A stretch of DNA of 64,000 nucleotides from Amylostereum areolatum (taxonomy: Eukaryota > Basidiomycota > Agaricomycetes > Russulales > Stereaceae). The notes below the pieces were generated by a model. That model saw nothing but the letters and a program-made list of their open reading frames with translations, searched no databases and was not told the DNA's origin. Position numbers and translations under genes: made by a program. The stretch covers positions 930,001-994,000 of the forward strand of contig SAXG01000006.1 of NCBI GenBank assembly GCA_012932865.1. The letters are read 5' to 3'. Positions 34,722-45,815 of this stretch are shown here, in pieces (position 1 is the first letter of the stretch; every line of letters starts with the position of its first letter).

Positions 34722-36461
34722 TCATGCTTTGAAGCTGAAAGGAAAGATCGAGTATGCGAGCTCGGTCAGCTTGCCGCACGAGCTCTTGATCTTCCGCTCG
34801 GGCTCGGTCGCGTACTTGTGGAGATCGATGATGCAGGGTACGCGAGCCCTCCTGTGGCGGAAGAAGAAGTCGGTGTGCTCCGCCGGCTCGGCGATTCCAT
34901 GCCTACTCAAGGGGTGAGGCAGGTAGACAAGCGGGAATGAAACCAACTTACACCGTCCGTACATGATCTACCACTGCCGCTTGGGGTCCCCATGGCTTAC
35001 GGTCGTAGAAAAACATGGTGCAGTGGCTGCAACCCCAGTCTGGTGCGATGTAGACCCCAAGGGCGTTCCGGGCCTCCAGCTTCCTAGCGCAGCTCGCATC
35101 GGCGTCGCTTGCAGGGACGTACTCGATGTGAACACAACAAGGGTGCTCGTCGACAGAGTGGAAGATCTGCAAGGTGAAAGACAGTGTCAGGTCTCAACTT
35201 CGTGTACGCAGGGAGACGGCGGTACATACCGCTCCGCGAAAATCAAACACAAGGGGTGCCTCGTCGTCAGGAGAGCTTGTCCCACATGGGTGATGTTCGC
35301 AAACCAAACGGATGTTGCGAGCGTCCACTTCGCTGGGTGTGGTCGTCCTCGGGTCTACGTCCAAAATCTCTAGAACTCGAGTCGCAACGTGCGAGGCCAG
35401 GTGGTCGACTACGATGGCCGGATTAGTCGACCGTTCGTGGGCATTGTCGCATTTGTGACCTAGAATTTCTAGGCCTAAATAGAAACGACGTTCGTCCGAA
35501 CAAGTGCCACAGCGTGTGACCAGGGCAGCAAGGTGGGCTCCTGACGGAAGGAGGAGATGAGGGCACGCAGGTGCAGAGGAGGGAGCCGATGAAGCAGCTG
35601 GAGAGGGAAAAAAATTGCGGAGTGTTTTCTCTGGATGGTTGGTGGCCGTCAGAAATGTGCGTAAACGGAGGTTAACCCATTTCTCGAAGAACTCGACATG
35701 GTCCGATAGGGTCGTTGATGTCTGGACCGTGCTATCGACACTCTTGCGCCTGATCCGCTTCATGAATAACACAGATTCTCGGTACTTCGGGAGGAGGAAA
35801 AGCATGCGGCGTGGCCTGAACTGTTGCATATAAGCGCAATACATAGCAACGGCAGAGGGTTTGGGGGGCAGGGGGGCAGGAGCGGACGCGTCCGTAGCAG
35901 TGATCGAAGAGGCGGACGGAGAGGCGGGGGCGGGAACGGGAACGGGAACGGCCTGGGAAGCAGAGAGAGGGGAAGGCTGGGGAGTGGGCTGAGGATCTTG
36001 TGAAGCGTTGTCTGTCAAGTATCGTGAGTACAAATCCTGGGATGAAAAAGAAGCGTTCGACTGACGCAGTCTGGTGAGACCAGCCAGCTTCACTCGGGCG
36101 GCGCCTGAACGCTCGATCCATCTCTTGTGACGTTTTACTACACCGGCGTCCGCGCGCGTGTCCGACTCGACCCTCTTTCGACCGCCCAAGGACGACGCTG
36201 AGATGCATTCAGGGACGCATTCCAGAGCAGGGTTACCGGGCTCACCGTTTTCCTCTGGCAATAACCCCAGGACTCGCGAGCGCATCGGTTGATCAAACCG
36301 ATTTTCACCGGGATCCTTCACCTCGTAGATCTGGACGTTAAGGTCGTCATGTTGTTGAGGCTAAAGTAGCACAATGTCAGTTGGAAGGAAAGGAGACGAG
36401 AGCCAAAGATGTGACGCACTGCGATGGGCGGGGCAGAGGACGGGGCGATGGAGGGGTCCAT
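34722..36461 (-). CDS. Unknown paralogue A, Cys-containing protein
   Basis: Not recognised. First exon MDPSIAPSSAPPIA (ATG at 36461, donor GTGCGT), then an exon after TTTAG that reads PQQHDDLNVQIYEVKDPGEN and RFDQPMRSRVLGLLPEE. A basic patch follows (RKRVESDTRADAGVVKRHKR), then a Pro/Ala/Ser linker, MQQFRPRRMLFLLPKYRESVL, FFEKWVNLRLRTFL, LVTRCGTCSDERRFYLGLEILGHKC, ILDVDPRTTTPSEVDARNIRLVCEHHPC and VFDFRGAV. After introns come IFHSVDEHPCCVHIEYVP, YIAPDWGCSHCTMFFYDRKPWG, EPAEHTDFFFRHRRARVPC and IIDLHKYATEPERKI, ending at 34722. Around 500 aa. The paired-Cys and His pattern (CGTC, C.HHPC, WGCSHC) suggests metal binding. No catalytic motif known to me. A homologous but shorter gene lies next door. 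Confidence 0.62.
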
Positions 36462-37218
36462 GGTGGGCAGGCGACCGGCGGGGATAGAAAGAATCGGGGA
36501 GGCTACCGTGAGGTGAAAAGGGAGATGTCAAGGGCGGATTTGCAAGCGAGCGAAGAGGGTAGGAGATGTGGAGGGCGTAGAGAGTTGGGGATAAAGTCGA
36601 ACGGATGTAGAGTAGGGGAGAAGAATGGGAGGAAGGAGAAGAGGGCGGGGACATTCGACTCGTCGAATTTTAAGGAGTCGCGTGGCGGGAAGCTCACTGT
36701 GCCCAGGGGAGTCCAACATACCAGAGAGTCGTCTGCGTCTGTCAACCGTTTGTGGTCTGACAGCAAGGCATGTTTGCGGTCAGCCTGAATTCAGGGCCTC
36801 TTGACTCTTCAAGTTCTGCCACTGCGCGTGTAGAAAGCCACAGGATTGTCGATGGAGAAGGTCCTGGAGTATGCATTCGTTATGATGGGTTGATAGGAGG
36901 TGAGGGAAGCGGACACTGCGTGTGAGGAGAAAAGCGGACCTTACAGCTTCACTGTCCATGGACGTTGTGGCTGCGTCGGTGTACCGAGGCGAGGACTTGC
37001 TTTTCACCCCTTTTATCCAGTGAATACGAGGATGTGCACCGACGCATTCCAGGCAACTTCTCCGCCGACTCTCTCTGCACCGAGACTATCTTCCCTTGTA
37101 TGATACTTGCATATTTGCGAAAGCTCTTCATTCAATGGTGGGAACATGAACGATTTATAGCTGGACAGCAAAGGGACTCTACGGGTACTCGTGCGTACCT
37201 ACAAGCCGTGGTATAAGA
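36462..37218. other. Intergenic
   Basis: Promoter side of paralogue A; no gene recognised. The right end runs into the telomeric repeat of element copy 6. Confidence 0.4.
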
Positions 37219-38135
37219 TTAGGGTTAGGGTTAGAAAGACAACCGAACCCAAAAAAACCCTCACAGACTCGTGCAAGCCACCATGCAGGCAGGCACGAGC
37301 CGTGAGGGAAAAAAGGAACCGCCTCCCGCCCCGAGTAGAGATAGAAAGGGTACGTAAAGGGGGGAAATGAGTTATAGTAAGAGTACAGTAAAAAATAACG
37401 GCCTCATCATGAGTGGAGTCTCAATACGGCAGTGCTCATAGACGAAGTTCCCGGCGTGGTGCACGCTCCCCAGGCCGTGCGAAACCCAAGAGAACGACCG
37501 GCGAGAAAACGTGAGCGCGAGGCCGCATGACACGAGCGCGGATAACAGATCCCGTATGGACCTGCTAGACGCGCCCGCTGAAACGACCACCCGGATGCGC
37601 AGAAGGTGAAAGATGTACGGACGAGAGGTCTCGATATAGCAGCCCACAGGCGAGCCTCCCGTCGTGGTGCACGCTTAGCCCCTATGCAACGCACACGTAG
37701 GAGAAGCGACCGACGTGAAGCCCGCACGCGAACTGACCATAAACGAAATGCGGGTGCATCTAAACCACACGGTCAGGCCTGGGCCGCATCCCGCTCTCGA
37801 CCTTCGTACCGCGAAAGTGAACGGCCGCGCGCGAACGAGAGGGAAACCTCATCGCCGCGCGTGGTGGAGGGGAACACCTGCCACAAGCGCAGACTAGGAA
37901 AGGTGGAGGGAGGGGGAGAGGAGGGAGAGAGAAGGGGGCAGGAGTCTGGAGAGTTAGGGAGGCTAGCTGCGCGGTATTTATACCTCGTCGCTGGCGGGAA
38001 CCACGTGATAGACGCGTTTGTTGATTGACTCACGTGCCCGCGACGGCACCGCCACCCGCGCAAGGCGGACAACCCACCGCCCCGACGTCCACGCCCGCCG
38101 CCCGCGCACGATTGACGTCACGCTGGCGGGGACCC
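37219..38135 (-). mobile_element. Telomere-capped non-coding element, copy 6
   Basis: Read leftwards: promoter with CACGTGAGTCAATCAACAAA (complement near 38015-38034), TATA (complement of 37975-37982) and a leader with CTCCAGACT. A diverged body is followed by TTTACTGTAC near 37385, CTCGGGGCGGGAG near 37325-37337, a stem-loop at about 37259-37309 (CCCTCACGG...CTGTGAGGG) and the end TTAGGGTTAGGGTTAG, 37219-37234. The longest open frame (37606-38028) crosses the promoter and is not credible as a gene. Confidence 0.75.
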
Positions 38136-38442
38136 CGTGGAAAGATTGAACGTTGATGTGCGATTGATGTACCTTGAGGAAATTATTTCGTTTCAGTTCT
38201 GGTGTTCAGTTTGAGGTCGTTGAAGACGCACCCCACCGCCCGCCGCCAGAATGATCGCAGACTGACTTTGGGATTTTCAACCAGTCCCGCTGACAGAAAA
38301 ACAGGTGGGGTGACTTTGTAGAGGCTATATATACTGGCAACGGCGTCACCGAGACATGGCTTCTCCCGCGCAATGAATTAGGAGTCCAGGCCGGCAGCGG
38401 GAAGGGAAGGGGAGGGATACTCCTCCTCCGATTGGACAGGCG
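38136..38442. other. Intergenic
   Basis: No gene recognised. Confidence 0.35.
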
Positions 38443-38875
38443 ATGACTTGTGAGTATAACCCGAAAGTCTCCGCCGTCAGCTTTTCCTTCTCTGCGTCCG
38501 TCGAGCTCCATACCGGCTCAAACAAGTCCACGCTTCCCGCGAAGCCACAGCTTCGGTCCGTATATGCGCCCGACGCCCTGTCCTCCCGTGCCTGCATCTT
38601 TGCACTCAGGAAGTTCATCAAGAAGTAAACGAGCACAACCATGAGCGCTGGCGGGATACAGAACGAGCTCGACGGGCTTCGTCGAACGCGTCGAGGGCGG
38701 CTGTCGACACAGTGTGGACACCGAAGTGCGGGCCACCGGCGAAGGCGGCGACAGAAAGACGTGGAGGATGTTGCCGGATCTTTGAGCGGGGAAGATGGGT
38801 ACTTAGGAGGGCCTGTATGAGCGTAGATGTTCGTTTGGAATTGGGCGTGGATGTCGGCGAGGATGGAGAGGACGT
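38443..38875 (-). pseudogene. Short-chain dehydrogenase pseudogene
   Basis: Matches the SDR genes at 30.2 and 45.8 kb. LADIHAQFQTNIYA corresponds to LADIQAQFQTNLYG, and FLSAKMQAREDRASGAYTDR to FLATAKAQAREERPTGAYTDR. It then jumps directly to LFEPVWSSTDAEKEKLTAETF, deleting about 95 residues. The YNASK region is out of frame and the N-terminal cofactor half is missing. Confidence 0.88.
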
Positions 38876-39455
38876 CAGGGAAGACAAGTGTGGGAAGTGA
38901 AGGGGTTGTGTCCTTGCGCACATGAACGCAAGTGTCGTCGTCAGCCTCGTCATCCCAAAGCACAAGTGATTTACCACTCACAAGGTCGGCGTCCTCTTGA
39001 ATGGTAAGAAACATCCTAGCTATGTATGCGATTGCAAGGACATCGTCGTAGGTTTACACTAGATGTGCACGATGGCCTACCGTCACCAAATGGAAACAGA
39101 AGGGGGCTCAATAAGGACGACTTAACAAGATAGTCCACCGACGCGAACTTGCTCTAAATACCGTCAAGCTTGTTCCGCTGCTCTGTGGCCCAGTCGAAAA
39201 GGCAAATTCGACAATCTCGCCAATGATCTTCCCTGCACATACAAACTTGTAGCTTCATCCTTTGGATCCAAAGCCGGGATCGAGCGCACGGCCACTGCCG
39301 TACCCTTGAAGTTGTTCCCCTACAATGCCTGCACGCCGTCCGTCTTCTCCTTGCGCCCGGTAAACGCGTGCACCGTGAATGAGTACGACGACCTATCGGT
39401 GCTCGATCGTCTTCTCTAACGTGCTCTTGTGCATTGCATATCAAAGTAAGGGCGT
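38876..39455. other. Intergenic
   Basis: No gene supported. Confidence 0.35.
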
Positions 39456-39459
39456 TGAT

Positions 39460-40350
39460 GGTCAGCATTGAGAGGACGCGCCGAACGAGGGCAATGATGT
39501 ACGTGAGGTTGTCGGCCGTTCGACGCGGAGGTTCAACAGCGTCGGCTGGTTAAACCGACCTACACCACGTTTCTGAATTCTGAGGCCAATTTCGTTACAG
39601 CGCTGCCAGAATATGTTGAGATGTCTGTTTTTTTCCCGCGCGTCGCGCCCTCCTTCCCGATTTGGAAACAGGGTAAAATATCCCTTCAGGGCTAGGGGCT
39701 CTACGCCATCTGCGGGTCCCAGAACACCTCTATCGCATAGATATAGTACAGTACTTGTCAAATCTCACGTCTCGCGCCAAACGTGGGTGTACAAAGAGAG
39801 CAAACGCGAACAGACGTTGACGGCAGCGGTCCACCTGCCTAATCAGGCAAGAAGTAGCGCCGCCATCCCGTTCCGCGTCCGGGCTCGACGACGCGATGCA
39901 GCGCGACACGCGTCGTCGTCAGCGCGTCGCGGCCTCGTCCGCGACTCGTTGGCTGATAACCCATTCGATGTGAAGCAGCTGCGAGAAGAACGACGGGGAA
40001 AGCCAACGACGTCTGAGGGCGCGGTCGAGCCCGGACGCGGAACGGGATGGCGGCGCCTCTTCTTGCCTAATTAGGTAGCGGGACCGCCGCGGCCAATGTC
40101 TGTTCGCAATTGCCCCCTTCACAGCGCACTGCTCAGTGCAAAACATCAGATACAGAATGTAATATGTTCTATGCATACGATACAGCCATCGTGGTACCCG
40201 CAGATAGCGTAGAAACTCCAGCCCTGAGGCGTCATTTCTGCAGTTTCCAAATCGGGAAAGAGGTCGCGACGCGCGGGAAAAAAATCGATCATCTCAACAT
40301 ATTCTGGAAGCGCTGTAATGAGGTTGGTTATAAGGAATGCGGATGAGGGG
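39460..40350. repeat. Inverted repeat pair of a gene-like fragment around a MITE
   Basis: Left arm about 39595-39760 and right arm about 40180-40325 are diverged reverse complements (CGCTGCCAGAATATGTTGAGATG versus CATCTCAACATATTCTGGAAGCG). Read outward from the centre, each arm encodes similar peptides: ADGVEPLALKGYFTLFPNREGG with NIFWQRCNEIG on the left and ADSVETPALRRHFCSFQIGKE with NIFWKRCNEVG on the right. The parent gene is not in the window and I do not recognise it. Confidence 0.7.
39825..40095. mobile_element. MITE-like element with about 60-bp terminal inverted repeats
   Basis: Left terminus about 39831-39890 and right terminus about 40023-40082 are complementary over about 55-60 bp with few mismatches (AGGCAAGAAG...CCATCCCGTTCCGCG). 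The inner sequence is 130 bp and no transposase is present. The ends contain CCTAATCAGG / CCTAATTAGG palindromes. GCGGTCC flanks both sides in inverted orientation, so the exact ends and target duplication are unclear. It sits at the centre of the older inverted repeat. Confidence 0.75.
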
Positions 40351-41021
40351 CGAAGATGCAACGCACTGCGATGGAAGGGAACATACAAGGTACATACTAC
40401 TAAGCGAGTAGTAGGCGACCGGTGTATGTGGGCATAGAAAAGACCGAGTCGGGGGAGGGAGGGGCTGCCGTGTGGACTTGATTCTTGAACGCCGAGCAGG
40501 GTATTTATTGTAGGAAAATCGAGAAACGTTGAGTGAAAGCATGCCATTGCGGTTAACCTAGAGGATCCCGAGGTACGAGGGTTGACTCCGTCGACGTCTG
40601 CTTCAGGAGTAGGATGTGAACGTAGAAAAGCGACGGAGGCTGACGGAGGTCCAGAGATATCTTCGGAGCGGCCGAACTTGGGCCGAACCGAGCAGAATTA
40701 CCAGTTCCTGTACTTTCAGCTTCCACCCCCACTCCTGTCACCCGCATCCTGCACCGGTAACGCCGACCACAAAGGACGTGTTCGAGCGTGCGCGCGCAAG
40801 TATTCGGGCTTTCTTCGATTCCATATGATCATGATACGTTCAGGATTTCGAGCCTCCTGCTGTTTGAACTTTGCAATGACGAGATCTCATTGTACTTATC
40901 GTCTCGAGTGACCCCACCCTTGCTTCTGGCTTCGACTTTATTCCGTCCTCCGATCGAATTGGTACGTCAAAAATGTCAGGTCGACCATGCATAATGCATA
41001 AATAGGCGAGCGCTCTGATTT
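40351..41021. other. Intergenic with dispersed repeat copy
   Basis: No gene. Contains the second 45-bp dispersed repeat at 40560-40606. Confidence 0.4.
40560..40606 (+). repeat. 45-bp dispersed repeat, copy 2
   Basis: Differs from 12446-12491 at only a couple of positions. A reverse, more diverged copy is at about 47386-47430. Confidence 0.7.
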
Positions 41022-42544
41022 TTGTTCAACTTCTTTTTCACGCACTCCCTCTATGTTCTCCGCCGTATCCTCCTTCTCGTCCGCTCTTTTCTCAGGCCTG
41101 TGCACCGTGTTTACAAGCGAGGGTTCAATCCTGTTCACTACTCTCCCCTCAGACGCAAGTTCTTACTTTTGCCTCCAGCACCCGACACTCCACCAGTCGA
41201 TACCGGCAAGCCTCCCCGGCGGCTCCATGCTCGCCACCGTCCTGGGAACGTTAATAGAAAACACCGCGTACGATTGTGCACACTTTCGTTGGAGATGTTT
41301 CTCGAGGTCTGTCGTCATTCTCCCGCTCCTTCTTTCCCCCACCCCTTGTCGCACCTTTGGCACTCACCCGTTCGTCTTCTAGATCTTCGAGAATGTCGAC
41401 CTCGTTGATCTGTGGGCTCTTTCGATGACAAGCCGCGCGTTTCGGAAGACCCTACTATCCCCCATAATGAATCCCCGTTTGGAAGCGCGTCTTTATCGCA
41501 AACAAGGCCCCGTCCCCCCCAGATGAGATTCCAAGGCTTCAGTGGATCCACTGGCTCTATCTCGTCAAAACCTGCTCGGTTTGTCCCCAGTCCGATCAAA
41601 CGCCCGGACTGCCCGTTTAATCATCTGCCAGACACCCGGTTGCGCGAGGAAAGGCACACACGCCGTGTTTTGGACGCTGCAGAAGTTGTGTACGACGTGC
41701 CGTGGGGAACAGTGCGTCTCATCCTACCGTTTCTGCATATAAACTGACTTGAACGGAGAGCAGATACATATCGCAGCCTAGCTTGCCTTATCATCCTATG
41801 TTCAGGAATATTCACTTATGGGTCGTGATAGCCACAGTGCCGCACCACATCGGTACGTTCCACTCCCTGTCTCCAATAAACCACCGTTAAATGCTTCTGT
41901 ATTGGCGCATTTTCTCAGGATACAAACCCCATGAGGTGCAGCCAGTACGCTACTACCCGATTGCAGAACTACAGGCTCTTAGCGTGGAATGGAACGAAGC
42001 CCAGCATTTCGACGAGAGGACTATGTTAAGATGGCTCAACAACAAGATTGCGCCTGTGCAAGAGCTGATGACGGTACGCTTGTGTATCGTTTCCGGGTGC
42101 GTTGCCTTGACCAGACCGCCTGCAGCTGACGTTTCGCGGACACGAGTGGGTTGCGTCTATGCGATCCAAACAGCAGGAAGAACGCGAGGCTCGCAAGCGG
42201 CTCTCAAAGACGAAGTACGTCTTCCCTTCAAACTGTTTGTTCCAGACGCGAAAGGTCGTTGACCTGCTCCCAGTATCTGCCGTCACCTGCAAGAGCTCGG
42301 CTTCGAGAGGATCGACATTGATGCTGTAAACATCTGTCGCAAGGGGACGCATGAGCGGCCGTGGTTTGAAGAAGGGTGTGTCCATATGTAACGGATCGTC
42401 GTCGTGTTTGCTTACCTTGTCACTGAATCTACAGACTGGATCGAGACGACGATTGCACCTCTCGTTGAGCAGGCGAAGCAGAAACGACTGGCGGCCTTGC
42501 CGCCGCCGCCGTCGCCGGCCCCTGCCTCTGCACCACCGTACTAG
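41022..42544 (+). CDS. Short F-box protein paralogue (one apparent frameshift)
   Basis: F-box: LSLEMFLE joined over an intron (about 41301-41382, ending TTCTAG) to IFENVDLVDLWALSMTSRAF. Then VWKRVFIANKAP and SPPDEIPRLQWIHWLYLVKTCS. A 50-bp intron (GTTTGT to CTGCCAG, about 41579-41630) leads to TPGCARKGTHAVFWTLQKLCTTC, the paired-Cys motif. A later exon has VQPVRYYPIAELQALSVEWNEAQHF, and the last exon DWIETTIAPLVEQAKQKRLAAL plus a Pro/Ala tail ending with TAG at 42542-42544. Between SPIMNP and VWKR (CCCC near 41471-41474) one extra base breaks the frame: error or mutation. The start is uncertain; 41022 gives a basic, Pro-rich leader. Paralogue of 7784-8770 and of the broken copy just downstream. 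Confidence 0.6.
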
Positions 42545-42639
42545 TGTCAGCTCGTGTGACATGCTACCTGGATCCACACGACTCTGCACTAGGGCCCTCT
42601 GATATGCCGATGTATCCCCACTACAGCTCCAGACTAACA

Positions 42640-44516
42640 CTTGGCTCCTACATTCTTTTATCTCTCGTCCCGTCCCGTTCTCGATGTGTATTCACCTGTT
42701 TGTACAGTACTATCCGCCTGTATGCGATGGATCTTGATTCTTCCCGTGCGAGCGGCGGCAGACCATTCACAGAAATTTGAAACGGCGTTGTTTCTGAAGC
42801 GACGGTTAAAGGCGAACGCTCACCCCGCTGACAACTCCGCCCAGTCTCCCAGAGCAGACTCCATGACGCCTGTCGTGGCTCAAACGTCACTTGAGGCGAA
42901 CGCCGACGACCCCGAAGACATCGTGTATAAATACGTGAGCGACCCGTTTCCCGTTCGCCTCTCTCTTTGCACCCTCTCTCATGTCCTCTTTCGTATCCTT
43001 TCTTTTTCTCAACGTCCTCCCGTCCGCTCTTCCTTCGGGGCCCAGCACAAGGCGACTCGGATGGTGCGACCCTGTTTCCTCTTGCTCGGACCGCAGAATC
43101 TCACCTCCGCCTCAGGCTCATTCCCACCAGCCGAGGCCGTGAAGCCTCCCCAGCGACTCCATGCCTGCCACCGTCCTGGGAATCGCCACAGAAAACGCCG
43201 GCCATGCCCGCTGTCGTTGGAGATCTTGGAAAAGGTATGTCGCCCAAGTGGTTGCTGCATGCCTTGTCACACCCTCGATGCTCACGTTCGCGTCTGCTAG
43301 ATATTCGAGCATGTAGACCTCGTCGACCTCTAATCTATTTCGCTCACGAGCCACGCGTTTCAGAAGCGTGTGCTATCTGACAGCATGGAACCCATCCGGC
43401 GCCGATTATTCGTCTCAAGCAAGGCTCCGCTTCCGCCTCCAGGTATTACAACACTCCGTTGGATTTATTGGCTCTATTTCGTCAAGACGTGATCGGTCAG
43501 TTCTCAGCCCAGTCCAACGCCTGAAGTGTCAGTCTGACTGTCCACAAGACTCCCGATTGCACGAAGAAAGGCATATACGTTGTGTTCTCAAAACAGAAAA
43601 AAATATGTTCGACGTGTTGCTTTGAACAGTGCGCTTTCCCCTCTCACCGCCGTGGCACCTAACCAACTTGGAAATGGGGGACAGGTACATGTCACAGCCT
43701 AGCCTAGCTCACCATCCTGAATTCAAGCATATTCCTTCCTCGTTCGTCGTGGCCGTGCTTCCGCATCACTTCATCAGTAAATGTGTTCCGTTTAACGTGT
43801 CTGGGGACAACACCGCTGAACATTCTCGTTGCATTTTCTCAGAACACAACCCTCCACAGGCAAACATACGGTACTACTCCATCGCAGACTTGCAGGACCT
43901 TGGTGCAGAATGGAACGCAGTCAGATACTGTGATCCGGAGATTCATAACCATTGGCTGGAAGAGATGACTCGGGACATGGAGGAGCCGAGAAGAGTACGC
44001 TTGCGCATTGTTTGGAAATGGATGTGCCCCCTTGACCGGATCGTCGTGATACGCAGTTAGCAAAACACGGCCACAAATGGATTGCATTCAGGCGCGCCAA
44101 TCAACGGAAAGCACACAAGGCTCACAAGCGATCCAGACAGACGGAGTAAGTGATCGCGTTGAGCGACGTCTTCCAACAATGCCAACGCATGGTCGCTAAC
44201 GATCTTTCCATGCCAGCATTTACTAGCACCTGCGAAAGATCGGCCTCGAAAATGTCGACATCGATGCCGTGGACGTCTGTCGCGACTCGGGTCGCCTGAA
44301 CGATTTCGCCTTGGAGATGGGTGAGCGTACGTCGAACACGCCGTCACCGTTTCTGCTCACACTAACGCGGGACATGCAGACTGGATCGAAACCGCGATCG
44401 TGCCGCTTGTAGAGCAGGCCAAGCGGCGACGACTGGCGCGGGCGCCTGCCCATGGGTCTACTCAGCTGCGGGCCTGCGACCGCATCGAACGGCGTCGCCG
44501 TACAGCAACACACTAG
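42640..44516 (+). pseudogene. Broken F-box paralogue
   Basis: Same exon series as 41022-42544: LSLEILEK, intron GTATGT to GCTAG, IFEHVDLVDL. Then an in-frame TAA at 43331-43333 where the sister gene has Trp, followed by SISLTSHAFQKRVLS and WIYWLYFVKT. A TGA at about 43489-43491 stands where the sister has the first Cys of the TCS motif. The rest is recognisable (TPDCTKKGIYVVFSKQKKICSTC, IRYYSIADLQDLGAEWNAVRY, DWIETAIVPLVEQAKRRRLA, TAG at 44514-44516). Two independent nonsense changes in conserved places argue for a dead gene, unless readthrough occurs. The 5' end is approximate. Confidence 0.75.
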
Positions 44517-44782
44517 TAGAATACGCACCCCTCCGCTTACTTCTATCCGTCTCTTTGATAGACCGACGCATTCCACTGGCAGGCAACTGCGCCGACTCCC
44601 TCTGTAGCCCCCAGACTATACCCTAGGGTTTTTCGACATGTATTCACCATTTTGTACCACACTATCCACACATTTGTGAATCCTCTTCATCCAGCGTATT
44701 TGTGGGAGCAGGAACGATAGATAAGTTAGAACTATGCAACAAGTAATAGCTTCAAGTTAGCCACAAGGAGTAAGCCCTGGAA
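44517..44782. other. Intergenic
   Basis: No gene seen. Confidence 0.35.
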
Positions 44783-45350
44783 TAGGGTTAGGGCTAGGAA
44801 GACGACCGAACCTAAAAAAACCCTCACAGACTCGTGCAAGCCACCGTGCAGGTGGGCACGAGCTGTGAGGGGGAAAATTGGAACCGCCTCCCGCCCCGAG
44901 TAGAGATAGAAATGGTACGTAAAGGGGGGAAATGAGCCACAGTAAGAGTACAGTGAAAACAACGTCCGGCGTGGTGCTTCCCAGGCCGTGCGAAACCCAA
45001 GAGAACGACCGGCGAGAAAACGTGAGTGCGAGGTCGCATGACACGAATGCAGATAACAGATCCCGTATGGACCTGCTAGGCGCGCCCGCCGAAACGACCA
45101 CCCAGATACGCAGTTGAAGGCGAAAAATATACGGACGAGAGGCCTCGATATAGCGCCCACAGGCGAGCTCCCGTCGCGGTGCACGCTCAGCCTCTACGCA
45201 ACGCACGCGGAGGAGAAGCGACCGACGTGAAGCCCGCACGCGAACTAGCCTTAGTGACTAAACGAGACATAGGAACTAAGGAAGATCTGACCACACGGTT
45301 AGACCAGGGCAACATCCCGCTCTCGACCCTCGAACCGCGAAAGTGAACAC
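44783..45350 (-). mobile_element. Telomere-capped non-coding element, copy 7, 5'-truncated
   Basis: Telomeric end TAGGGTTAGGGCTAG at 44783-44797, stem-loop at about 44820-44870, CGGGGCGGGAG box near 44892, ACTGTAC near 44948-44954, and a body closely related to copy 6. Similarity to copy 6 stops near 45350 (GCGAAAGTGAAC), well before the leader, TATA and promoter, which are absent. The 3' end is thus retained while the 5' end is missing. Confidence 0.75.
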
Positions 45351-45815
45351 GATTCCGTCCGCGGCGTGGATCCAGCTGTAGCGTACACGGTCAGCGCTTC
45401 AGCAAAAAGAGGCGGAAACCAGACATAAGACGATGATCTGCCGTACTGTAAAAACCTTGCACGCCGTGTTTCGGTCGTAACTTCCGTGACTGTCGATGAC
45501 TTGAAGGGCTTGTTCAATTAGGAGGGGAAATGATGCATCCCGGGATGACAGCGAATCATAGGTCCAAAGGCAGGAATGGGAGTTAGTTGACACTGGGTAA
45601 GCTTCTTGAGCATGGTAGCGGTTGCGGCGCGAAATGAAATGTGTGGTGTTCCCTCTAGCGACGACTCCGATTGACCGCCACAATCCTGCTCCTCGCATAG
45701 GAAAGCGCAAAGCATTCGTTCCTCATGCGATTTGACAAGCTTCACCTGAGAGTAAAAACATGTAGGCTCCAGGGGAGTCATTTGGGATTCCTGTTTATGA
45801 TCAGGCGATAAATTG
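45351..45815. other. Intergenic
   Basis: No gene seen between the truncated element and SDR2. Confidence 0.35.

Noticed and set aside
37219..38135. Helitron or LTR identity for the telomere-capped elements
   Set aside because: There is a terminal-region hairpin as in Helitrons, but no CTRR end or TC start, no long direct terminal repeats and no Rep, helicase or reverse-transcriptase coding sequence.
39613..40074. 153-codon frame across the MITE
   Set aside because: It crosses both the inverted fragment and the terminal inverted repeat, so it is a chance frame.
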